NCBI GenBank assembly: GCA_032718475.1
Contig: JAUCBJ010006752.1
Coordinates: 37,179-101,178, forward strand
Length of the DNA stretch: 64,000 nt
From: Nemertoderma westbladi
Lineage: Eukaryota; Xenacoelomorpha; Nemertodermatida; Nemertodermatidae
Direction of reading: 5' to 3'
The notes under the pieces were generated by a model. The model ran no database searches and was not told where the DNA came from. It worked only from the letters and a program-made list of their open reading frames with translations. Below, piece after piece: positions 37,757-47,786 of this stretch. A program made the translations under genes and the position numbers. Each line of letters starts with the position of its first letter. The stretch's first letter is position 1.

Positions 37757-40142
37757 GTCAAAACTAACCATCAGAGTTTAACAACCGAGACAAACTGTGA
37801 CCACAACCCAAGAGACAATGAGCGAACAACACGAGACGCCCTGAGGTTCAGAGAGGAGAGAAACACCGCCACGGACCCCGAAGCACTACAGACCAAACGA
37901 TTCGTGAGGCCGCAATGAGACGATATCGGCCCGCCACCCCGGACTTGCCAACGAGGGACGATCCAGATACCCAAGCAGCGGGCAGCCGACAACGAGGAGG
38001 GAGAACTGACGAGTCGACGCGAGATGCCGATGGCGCTCGAAGTACCGAAGTTGCCGGCCAACCAAAGGCTGAGGGCGACGAACGGCCCACCGGAACGGCG
38101 ATGGTGGGGCCGACGGTACTGCGCCGGATGAGGAGGGAAGGGGGAGTCAACAAAGAGGACGTCGGGACGAGTGATTGCCTGCGACGGGCAGAACAACGCC
38201 ACAAAGAGGATGCTACAGGACGCTAAGGAAGAGAGAAAGGTAGACCAGCCCAAACTATATCACAACGCCACAGAAGTGTTTGAATTGTGGCGATCCGAGG
38301 TGGTGGAGGCGGACATAGTGTACATAGGGCCTTCTCTAGTGGATGCGAGGGGGATTAAGTTAGTGGGATGGACGGACCCGTACGACGGCGAATCCGAGGT
38401 TAACGATGAGGATTCGGTGTCGTCGGTTAGTAGGAACCCCAGCAAACGGGGGAAAATTAGCAGGACGGACAGGCGACGGGAGTCCGTCGCAACCGAAAAG
38501 TCCGCTACATCCTCCGTGAAAGCAAGACGGCGGGTGTTAGAGATAGATCTGGCGTAGTCAGATTGGAATTGTAGCGCTGGATGCAGAGAGTGTAAAGAGA
38601 GGGCCGAGAGGGTGGCGAGAAACTATAGGGAGCGGGAGGAGAGAGAGATAAACGAGCGCGAAAGAGTGGGAGGAGAGGGATGGAAAGCGAGCGCAATGAG
38701 CGGGAGGTGAGACGAGCGCAAAGAGCGAGAGGAGAGAAGTGGAAAGCGAGCGCAAAGAGCGGGAGCGTAAGGGAGGTGAATGAGTCGCAAAGAGCGGGAG
38801 GCGAGGAGGGCTGAGAGGATTGAGACAGAAGTGAACGAGCGTAGAGAGCGGGAGGCGAGGGAGGCAGAATTAGCCAACCAGAGTATGAGAGGAGGATAGA
38901 GAGAGAGAGGGCGGGCAAACGCTTGCGGGATGATATGCATACCCGGTTGAGGTGGTTAATGCAGTACCAAGCGAAGCAAAAGCGCCGGTTAGAACTGGCA
39001 AAAATGGGTTTATCGGAGAGTGAGGCTGGTTCGGGAGTATTTATGAGGAACCAGAGGTGATGGAAACCTTTGTTAATACCCCACTTACAGGTACCGGACG
39101 ACAGACGCACGACTGGTGTGACCGTACGGGCAGGAGGGGGTAATAATAATACGTTTGATGAAGTTAATGTTAATAGTACTGTAATAGATAACCCTAATAC
39201 TAATGAAACCTTTCTTGCAGGAAATAATATTTTACCCGGTGGATAATCCTAATATTGGTGCACAAAATAATTTAAATAATAATATAAATAATGTAGACCA
39301 AAATAATTCAAATATTTAAATAATGATAATCCAAATATAATAAATAATCCCGGTGGACATTAATCAAAATAATATAATTAACAACGTAGTAAACCAGAAG
39401 GCGAGACTATTAACGGTGCAATTAATACAAACGTAGGGCAAACAAGCGACCATGCCCAATGAGAGCCTACAAGGCCACGCATTTGCGCAGGGAGAAGCGG
39501 GGGTGAATGAACCCAGAGAGGGTAGAACTAACGCGTCGACTAGAAGGGAACGTGGGGGCGAAGTAAGAGGTGATGGATGGGGGGGGGGCTACGGGCAGCC
39601 CACCACAAGCAATTAACGACGAGAGGGGGGGGGGGGGGGGCAGAGAATCTCCCACAAGCGTCGATGGGGAATGTGCGCGGTGAGTTGAGTGAACCGTGGC
39701 ACCCGACGGCGGCCGAGGGGGGGGGGGCAGAGAATGTCCCACGAGAGTCGACGGACAATGTGTGCGGTGAGTTGAGTGAACCATGGCACCCGACAGCGGG
39801 CGACAGGGGGGGGGGGGGGGGGCAGAGAATGTCCCACGAGCATCGGCGGACAATGAGCGTGGTGAGTTAAGTGGACCGTGGCACCCGACGACAGAGGTTA
39901 GTAGGGGGACTGCGAATATCCCCAGGACCGTCCAACCGGGCAGAGGGAGGGACGTTGGTGCCGTGAGCGGCCGAACGAGGAAACGTCGAGCCCACTCGGA
40001 AGACGGAAGAAGAACAGTGGAGTTCGTCCCGGAGGTCGCTAGGCGAGATCCCATGAGAGAGGACACTACGCTGGAATCAGAGGAGGCGAGGAGAAGCGAG
40101 GAAGCGTTGCTACGAGCAAGCAGAGGGGAAGGACGGAAGTGA
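37757..40142 (+). pseudogene. Decayed gag-like internal region of the LTR element
   Basis: Directly after LTR 1, readings in changing frames give a low-complexity Arg/Glu/Asp-rich protein: 37915-38226, then 38171-38557 (KLYHNATEVFELWRSEVVEA, VYIGPSLVDARGIKLVGWTD), then a broken Arg/Glu coiled-coil-like part around 38560-38930 (CKERAERVARNYRERERER), then Asn-rich pieces to 39330. The composition resembles gag-like proteins of some LTR elements but there is no zinc knuckle, protease, RT or integrase. Multiple stops and frameshifts; not functional. Confidence 0.5.
39612..39900 (+). repeat. G-tract-initiated tandem repeat, about 90-100 bp unit
   Basis: Three units, each opening with a run of 9 to 18 G followed by CAGAGAATGTCCCACGAG (or the CTCCCACAAG variant) and ending GTGGCACCCGACGGCGG or similar. 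Differences in G-run length account for the differing unit lengths. Long ORFs on the minus strand (39467-40417) rich in Pro/Ser are its shadow. Confidence 0.8.
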
Positions 40143-40158
40143 ACCGTCAGTAGTCGAG

Positions 40159-41166
40159 ATGGAAACAGAGAGCCGGTGGGGTCGTACTCCGGGAGATTGC
40201 CTTCGCCCCGGAGAAACACAACCTGGTGAAATATACCACACACCGGGAGAGTGGTACAGAGTGTACCGGTACGAGGATGAAGACAGGAGAGGGGATCAGA
40301 GAGAAACTTCCCGTCGGAACGTAGCTGCCGATCGAGAATATGGTAGTCGCGGGGAGGACGTCTCGGAATACTCGAGAAGATTAAACTTCGGTCCGGAAGG
40401 ACATAGGCAGACTGCACATGCTAGAACTATATTGCTGCATTTGGCAGCGCCGAACGGAGATATCTTTCTATTCGACCTGGGGACCTATGGAAAGAAGAAT
40501 GGGCCGAAGTTAAACTGGTTGCTGAGGGTGGTGCAGGAGCTAGTGAGACAGAAAACTACGGTTAAGGTGGTATCGGTGATCCGCAACAACGCGGATAGGA
40601 TCATTGGACCGGACACCTCCAATCTCCTGGACATGCAAGTAGTCTATATGGCTATGTCAAGACCAGAGGGGTTGGGATTGGTGGAGAATACAGGACATTG
40701 CAGAGCCGTGGCGATGGGCCAACTAATGGGGCTCGTCTGCCACAAGTCGATGGACTGGAGCAAGCTCCGGGAAGAATACGGAGCGGAACTTGCGAACTCG
40801 CTAAAATGGGGAGCGAGACCAGGAAAGCAAGAAGTATATCAGTTCCGGAGGGGAGCGATAAAGATATATCAGAAGAGATATATCTTACAGGAGGATTGGA
40901 TTATGATAGGTTTATTAAATCTATTCATTACAGTGGTTATCGGGAGGGAGCCGACGGTGTTTCTACTATCAGGAGCACCTCTGAATCACAGGAGAGCCTT
41001 TAAGGTAACCTTCGAAGGTCTTGTAGACCACCCGGGGCTGAAGGGCGAGTCGGTATATTACGATACCCGACACCTAGTGGACAGATCAGTAGACACACCG
41101 TACAAACGATGGAAGAAACTGGAGGTGGATAGGGTCGAGGAGAGGAGACTAGAGGAGGTCGCCTGA
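40159..41166 (+). CDS. Intact 335-codon ORF with EXD1-like exonuclease-fold signature, LTR-associated
   Basis: Basic, Arg-rich N-terminal 80 residues, then a segment that reads like a DEDD 3'-5' exonuclease fold: LNFGPEGHRQTAHARTILLH (residues ~75-95; the family usually has Asp-x-Glu-Gly at the GPEG position), APNGDIFLFDLGTYG, KTTVKVVSVIRNNADRI (usual second Asp site), and TSNLLDMQVVYMA, where family members have a DTQ-like motif. EXD1, a piRNA-pathway protein with a degenerate nuclease domain, shows the same order. At least the first catalytic Asp is replaced by Gly, so nuclease activity is unlikely. The ORF is open well upstream of the ATG. It lies downstream of LTR 1 and the gag-like debris on the same strand and may be cargo of that element. 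Assignment is from memory of the pattern, not a search. Confidence 0.5.
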   Translation: METESRWGRTPGDCLRPGETQPGEIYHTPGEWYRVYRYEDEDRRGDQRETSRRNVAADREYGSRGEDVSEYSRRLNFGPEGHRQTAHARTILLHLAAPNGDIFLFDLGTYGKKNGPKLNWLLRVVQELVRQKTTVKVVSVIRNNADRIIGPDTSNLLDMQVVYMAMSRPEGLGLVENTGHCRAVAMGQLMGLVCHKSMDWSKLREEYGAELANSLKWGARPGKQEVYQFRRGAIKIYQKRYILQEDWIMIGLLNLFITVVIGREPTVFLLSGAPLNHRRAFKVTFEGLVDHPGLKGESVYYDTRHLVDRSVDTPYKRWKKLEVDRVEERRLEEVA

Positions 41167-42355
41167 ATCGAATAGAAGCAAATACGCTCTATATCTCACA
41201 TTGCAATTATGTAGATCGAAGTTTCAGTAAAAAATATGCTGTCCATAGAATTCCATGACTATAACTTACCCAAGGACATCATTTCACAGGATTTCAAAAC
41301 AATCAGGAAACAAATGACATGCCTTGTATGTATTTGCGTTTTTCTCAAAACTATGTAAAAATGAGTTAAACCGAGTGAGGGCCAAGTTGTCTGTAGGCAG
41401 GGCCCTATCGTAAGCCAGTCCAGTTCCATCAAACTATCCCCAGTTGTAAGCTGAGCAGGGATATCCCAAGGCCGGGGGGGGGGGGGGGGGTGGGGGTAGG
41501 GGTGGGGGAGGCGATGACGGGAAAATGTTGATTAGCAATATCGCAGCGCGGTAGAGGTATGAGGCCAATAATAGAGTAATAGAGAGAGGCCAAACAGTAG
41601 TGACAAATACTGAGATTTTGAAACAATGTTATTACAAAATTATTGCTATATTCTGTCTATTCAGTAGTATAATCACTGTGTCACCTACCGGATCTGGTGG
41701 CGGTAATGGCGTCAGGACAAGGTCTGGTGCCGTAAGTGCGAAAGTACAGTAGCGCTAGGGCTGGGTCTGGAGCCGATAATATCGCCATTTTCAAGTCTTT
41801 CATTGAAATATCTTCATTTAGTAACGAATCAGTGCTGCCATCCATAAGTGTATCACCATAGGTCGTCGTCTCTGGATTATCACTTTTGTCGTTGTACCGC
41901 GATGATAGTTGACCATCTTCTTCAATGTAAGAAGTAACATCACGCGCCAGTATCGAAACCCAAGAAAATTGAAAATGTTTTTTATCGATTAATAATGTAA
42001 AAAATTTAATTATGCGTTAATTATGTTTCCGGTATTCCATTATTTATGTTAAAATAAGCTGAAAATTCAATCTTTTTGAAAATCAAAAATATCTCAAATC
42101 AAACTCAAAATTTTTGAAAATTTTTATATTTTACACACCGACCTAATTTAAGTCGCTCTTTCAAAGGAAACCAAGGTAGCCCCATTGGTTTACAGTAGAT
42201 GCAAGTTTCGAGTTTAAAACACCCTATGCTTGATCCTCAGCCGTGCCATTTAAAGGTAGGGTGTTTTTCCTTAGAAAAGCTTATAATATAATTGTGTTAT
42301 ATTTCCTATTACTTATACTTAGATATTGGCGGGAATTTCAGGTTGTTCGCATTTA
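41167..42355. other. Non-coding stretch between the EXD1-like ORF and the solo LTR
   Basis: No gene recognised. A G-rich tract (G16 or so, then GGGGGTAGGGGTGGGGG) is at 41477-41512. A run of GGTCTGG words at 41690-41775 hints at a short degenerate repeat. No polypurine tract clearly adjoining the LTR. Confidence 0.5.
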
Positions 42356-42360
42356 CACGT

Positions 42361-43041
42361 TGTAAGCGGATTCAATTCCCTACTTTACCCACCCAAAATG
42401 GGACTAGTGGCATTTCACCAATATAGTTGGCGATGTGAGATTACCAATAATAATCTCACCTCATAACCAACTGGGGGGGGGGGGGGGGATACACGCCGTA
42501 AGCCACAGAGAGAGGTGAGAGGTCAAACCACCTCAGAGGGAGAAACCAGCTAGTGAGGCTAGCACCAGGGGGTAACACCTACAGGGAGTGGCGAAGTGAC
42601 AATTAGTATATAAGCCAATAGCGGGCAGGGAAGCACGTTGGGGAGGACAAGAGCGCATCCATTGGGTATTAGAGGCCGCCCAGTAGTGTAGGGCTAAAAC
42701 CAATGTGTCAATGATATAACTCTTGTAATCACTGATTATATTAGTTAGTTGAGTTAGTTGATTCCCTTACGGTTGTGAGACCGGAATAGTTTTTGACCGT
42801 CGTCGTCGTTATTAGATCATTACTATAGCATTGTTTCTGTTACTGTGCATTGCGTATTATTATATTCAGACTGTGCTATTATCAACTGCTGTGATTATCA
42901 ACACTGACAATTTAACTCCTTGTTTTCAACGGCCTACGGCCTAACGTATCCAGCAGACAGCCAGCAGCTTACGAACGCGACGACGCGTACAATCTACACT
43001 GGTCGGGAGCTGATACTGCCAACTCCGTCAGTCCCGTCACA
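42361..43041 (+). mobile_element. Solo LTR with 5-bp target-site duplication
   Basis: 681 bp, TG...CA ends (TGTAAGCGGATTCAATTCCC to GTCAGTCCCGTCACA), related to LTR 1. The pentamer CACGT occurs immediately before (42356-42360) and immediately after (43042-43046), a canonical target duplication around this LTR alone. It is therefore a solo LTR from its own insertion and not the 3' partner of LTR 1. Carries a G14 or so tract at about 42475-42488. Confidence 0.88.
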
Positions 43042-43192
43042 CACGTGGGTAAAATACCTTAGGAAAGATTTTATACTTACTACTGATTCTATAGAATCTC
43101 AATTCTGTCGATTAGGAATATTCAAAGCCAATGGAATTGGAAAACGAATTTTATGGCTTCAACTTGGTTGAGGATAGCGCCATAGCGGTGGC

Positions 43193-43470
43193 GGTGTTAT
43201 AGCTCAGGTGGTGGTGGACTGTGCGCTTTAGGTCAATGGGTACAACGAGTCAAAGGGACCAAAACGAGTCAAAGGGTTAAAACAGGGTTAAAACAACAGG
43301 AAAGGGTAAAACGAGACAAAGGGTACAATAGGAAAGGGTAAAACGAGACAAAGGGTACAAACTAGGCGGTCAAAGGGTACAAAGCAGGACGTCTAAGGGT
43401 ACCAAAAAAAACGAGTCAAAGTGTACAACATCAAAGGGTACAACGAGTCAAAGGGTACAAACAACGCGGT
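43193..43470. repeat. Imperfect tandem repeat of GAGTCAAAGGGTACAA
   Basis: Variants of AAAGGGTACAACGAGTCAAA and AAAGGGTAAAACGAGACAAA recur 12 or more times with irregular spacing (16-30 bp). No coding role seen. Confidence 0.75.
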
Positions 43471-43499
43471 TATTTAGTTCGTTTATTATTATGGTTAGG

Positions 43500-43923
43500 G
43501 TTAGTTGGTCAGGCCTCAACCATAATTAAAACTACAGATGAATCAAAAACAAAATTCTGGACATATCGCGAAATAATGAACCCCAAGCTCGAACCACACC
43601 AGTTGTATAAAAAACGCGACCTATACCTGCCAGATTATATCCGGATATGGTTCACCCGTATTAGACTAATGTCACACAACCTAAGGATAGAAAAGGGTAG
43701 ATGGAGCCGAACCCCGACCGAACAGCGGGTGTGTGAGTGCGCCAAAATTTCTGTACAAAATGAACCCCATGTTTTACTTTTCTGCCCTTTAACCACAAAA
43801 TTACGGAATAAATATGAAAATTTGGATTTTGATAACGTTAATGTATTATTCTATGGTAATAATAATAATTTAGGGTTTCTATGTAAATATATATATGAAG
43901 TAATACAGGTCTTCGGCGATTAG
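43500..43923 (+). pseudogene. LINE-derived C-terminal fragment with cysteine motif
   Basis: Open reading at 43576-43923 contains WFTRIRLMSHNLRIEKGRW, SRTPTEQRVCECAKIS and NEPHVLLFCPLTTKLRNKY. This Cys-x-Cys ... His-x4-Cys arrangement is a common C-terminal domain in LINE proteins of marine invertebrates (usual form C-x-C-x5-11-E-x-H-x-L-x2-C). Upstream part missing. The end of this ORF overlaps the left border of the 3,887-bp duplication. Confidence 0.65.
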
Positions 43924-46011
43924 TGCTTATATATATATATACTGTAATTACTATATTAGTATTGAACTATCGTTGTTTATATCATTTGAATATTTTGGAC
44001 ATTATAATTAGGTACTGGGTACTGATTTCCACTGTCCGAGTTCGCTCGACCTAGTAGTAATTAGGTACTATTTTTTGAATACGGTCTAACAGTTCCTTCA
44101 TTATTCCTATTTCGCTTATTATTTGTGATTGTGCTGTGCTTTATATTATTAACAATATTATCAATGTCAATAAAATACTACTAACCATAACCCTAAGTCA
44201 TAATCTAAGAAATTTAGCGGAATTTCTGACATTATTGCCATCTAGGCCCGAAGGGCCGTTAATGCTAAATATCATAAAAACTTTACGGGCAAAGATGTAA
44301 CTATAATCGATTTCAAAGAGTTGAGTTTGAGTAATTTATATTCACGGAATGGTAATCTGGAACCATATCCCATGATGATGTTTCCAGGTTTTGTTATATT
44401 AGTTTTCAACTGTATGTTAAAATTGAGTTATAGTGGTCGCAAAAATGATTTAAAATGTTCGCAAATACAGTAAGCCTACCAACCCACGTGTTTATTTATC
44501 TTCCATCCGCATTCATTGGCAATGAAAGCATGCCTGTTGAGTTATGAACTGGAGGTCAGTTGTTTTATATTTTTAACTCGTTTTATGATGTTTAGGAGAT
44601 AATAAATGTCAATAAAACCAATTTCAGGTGTTCAGGGCAATTTTATAACAACAATTTTGTAACAAATACAATTATGTATTTATTATTATTATTATGTATG
44701 TATTTGGCTTTGATTTTATACCGATAATTAAAATTCCAAAGCTGGTACTCAACTCACGTGTTGTTTACAACTTGTCACTATGGTAACCATACCATGTTCC
44801 AGATATTCTTGAACGTGTCCATGACGGCATCTCCTGACACGAATCACATAAATAATTTACTTTATATTATTGGAGGAATAATTTTATGTGCTTGTGTTGT
44901 GAACGCGTTTGTGGTTTACCATGTGTGCAATTTTTTACGATTATAATGTAACTAACATTACTATAGAGTGGCGGTAACTTAAAATTGTTTTAGACTTCGT
45001 TGTTGGCATTGCATGTTATGTATCTTTATAAACTGCCCGCCGAGTAGGGCCTAAATTTACGCGGCGGGCAATTCCTATTTATGAATTAAATAGTTACGCA
45101 TTTTTCAACCTTGGGAAAGAGTAGCGCCCTCACTGCCTTACAGGTAATTGCAAAGAGAGAGGAAGCCTTAGGGATGGCTCCGCTTTCTGTTGCCCGTTTA
45201 CCAATAACTTTACTTTATGTCACACTTAGGATATATGTTTATGGTACCATTGACGGTACCAAACTTTATTATTAGAGTGTTAAATTAATTAATCACTTAA
45301 CGGAAGTTATGTAATTGAGACTGTCGTTTCTGATTCTGCCGGAAATGTACCCTAATCAACCAAATTTGTTTTTGACCTTCTACATAAATAATGACAATAT
45401 GTAAAGGCATAAAATAGTGATATATAATTTATACATAACCGTAACCAAACGTAATATTCTATGGCAGAACGATTGATACAGCAATTAGTTCCTTTGAAGA
45501 ACATTGTAAACCTCAGTACGATATTATATGGCCAACAGTTTATAGGCTCATTCCATCAAATGTCAACCGCAGTGCCAATTTTGAAAAAAGTGTATTATTG
45601 CTTCTCATATCAATTTTCAGAACCAATATATGATGCGGTTTACGAATTTAATGCAAAAAACCGCATCAAAATTGGTAAACTTTCTGAAATCTGGTGTTAT
45701 TCGGGTTTACCTCTCAAACTGCAAAAATACAGTTAACTGAGTGCATAATATGACAACAGCGTTTTATGAGTATTATTTTAGGCAGATGGCAAAGTAATAG
45801 AGTACTTTTCGAAGCAAAACAATCATATTTTCTAATGAAATCATTTGCTGTCAATTAAAACAACGTTAGTAGTAGGGTCTTGGGCGGCTCGGCGACAGTT
45901 AGACCACACTCATGACTCATCGCTTAGGAATGTGACACCCATGGGTGTCATTGGGTGTGATTGGCGCCAGACTGTCTGGGTGACACCTCCTAATTAGAGT
46001 TATAGTTCTTC

Positions 46012-47786
46012 CGGGTAGAATACTATTATTGGGTGATTTTAACTTTCATGTTGATGTCTGCGATAACAAGGATGCCGCCGAGTTTCTTGACATTTTAAAT
46101 TGCTTTGGATTGGTACAGTTAGTAAATCAACCAACCCACATAAAGGGCCATACACTAGATCTGGTGCTAGTACACACTGACGACCAGAATATCGTTTGCA
46201 ACGTTTTTGTACGAAATATAGGTTTATCCGACCACTTTGCAGTCTACTTTAACTTGAATTTCACTAAACCAGCCGATATATCACAGACAATAAGTTACCG
46301 AAATATAAGTAAAATAAACGGTAATCTGTTTTTGGAGGATTTAAAACATTCACCAGTATGCGACTCTCCTTCTGGTGATATTAATGGAGTTATTAAAATG
46401 TATAATGATAACCTAATGAACATACTCGATAAACACGCCCCATTACAAACAAAAACTGTTTCCATGAGGCCGAAGGCAAATTGGTACACTGATGAGATTA
46501 ACGACGCAAAAAGAAAACGCAGAAGATTGGAGCGCCGATATCGAAAGACGAATATCTGTGCTGATTGTATCGCCTATCGCCTACAGTGCACGGTGGTTGC
46601 CAATACCATAGCGTCAGCAAAAGAGACATATTATAGTAACATTATAAAGAATAATGCAGGTGATCAACGAAAACTATTTTCAGTGGCTGCCAAAATACTT
46701 TATCGTAAAAACAAAAGTACATTGCCTTCACACGAGGATGATGAAAAGTTGGCGAACAGGTTTATGGAATTCTTTGACAAGAAAATAAAGGATATTAGAT
46801 ATGACTTATTATCTGGAAATGGCGGTTCTACTTCACGGGGCGTTGATGATCTGGGGGCTCCTACGGAGGGCGCTATCAAACTGGGTGTTCCTACGGGGGG
46901 CGCTACTGAATTGGGCATTCCTACGGGGGGTGATACTGGACTGGGCGCTCCTACAGGGGAATCATCCGACCAGGGCGTTCCTACGGGGGGAGCATCTGAC
47001 CTGGGCATTCCTACAGGGGGTGCTGCTAGACTGGGTGTTCCTACGGGGGGCGCTACTGAATTGGGCATTCCTACGGGGGGTGATACTGGACTGGGCGCTC
47101 CTACAGGGGAATCATCCGACCAGGGAGTTCCTACGGGGGGAGCATCTGACCTGGGCATTCCTACAGGGGGTGCTGCTGGACTGGGCGTTCCTACGGGGGG
47201 TGCAACTGGACTGGGCGTTCCTACGGGGGGCTCATCTGAACTGGGCATTCCTATTGGGGGACCATCTGACCTGGGCATTCTTACGGGTGAAGCATCGGAT
47301 CTGGGTGTTCCTACAGGGGGCGCTAGTGAACTGGGCGTTCCTATGGGGGGCGCAACCAACCTGGGCATTCCTACGGGGGGTGTTACTGGACTGGGCGCTC
47401 CTATGGGGGGGGCTACTGAACTGGGCATTCATACGGGGGCCGCTACGGGACTGGGCATTCCTACGGGGTGCGCAACTAACCTAGGCATTCCTACGGGGGG
47501 CGCTACGGGACTGGGCGTTCCTACGGGTATGGGGGGCGCAACCAACGGTAAAGGAAACAATATTCCCAAATTGGAACACTTTAATAAAATAACAATGGAT
47601 GAGGCAGAAAAGCTAATAAAGAACTCAAAATCTAAATCTAGTACCATGGATCCGATTCCCACGCAATTAGTAAAACATTCAATAAAATTGTTGCTACCAG
47701 TGATTATGTTAATTATTAATTTATCAATTACAACTGCTACTGTGCCGACTCTATTCAAGGAAGCTGTGTTAACACCAGTCATAAAG
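46012..47786 (+). pseudogene. L2/CR1-type LINE, truncated copy A
   Basis: Same endonuclease C-terminus (LLGDFNFHVDV, HTLDLVLVHT, LSDHFAVYF) and decapeptide linker as copy B, but cut at TPVIK just at the start of the RT domain, where unrelated DNA begins. The reading frame runs on to 47861 with 25 unrelated codons. No RT, so not functional. Confidence 0.9.
46826..47550 (+). repeat. 30-bp coding minisatellite in LINE copy A
   Basis: About 24 units of 30 bp encoding LGVPTGGATE-like decapeptides, with common variants LGIPTGGDTG, LGAPTGESSD and QGVPTGGASD. A block of six units is itself duplicated (180 bp apart, for example 46859 and 47039). Opposite-strand and shifted-frame ORFs over this region are shadows. 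Confidence 0.9.

Larger units (their letters stand above)
43900..47786 (+). repeat. 3,887-bp direct duplication, copy A
   Basis: Matches 52572-56458 at a constant offset of 8,672 bp; by reading I noticed one substitution (TAGTGGTCGC at 44430 against TAGTTGTCGC in copy B) and found no indel. Left border is in its natural context here: the LINE reading frame of 43576-43923 runs across it. The right border interrupts the L2-type LINE. Contains a hairpin TGCCCGCCG...CGGCGGGCA (45026-45070), two short ORFs (44758-44946 with one membrane-like segment, 45461-45736) with no recognisable homology, and the LINE 5' part. Confidence 0.95.

Noticed and set aside
39467-40417. 316-codon Ser/Pro-rich ORF on the minus strand
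   Set aside because: Runs through G-tract repeats and antisense to the EXD1-like ORF; composition artefact.
37106-43041. A complete LTR retrotransposon bounded by both LTRs
   Set aside because: The right LTR has its own perfect 5-bp duplication, LTRs differ in length and sequence, and no RT, protease or integrase is present between them.
44758-45736. Two small genes (62 and 91 codons) conserved in both duplication copies
   Set aside because: Conservation only reflects the recent duplication; no homology, and no substitution pattern is available to test coding.
46700-47484. Pro-rich minus-strand ORF and Leu/Trp-rich shifted + ORF
   Set aside because: Shadows of the 30-bp coding repeat of the LINE; the same shadows recur in copy B.
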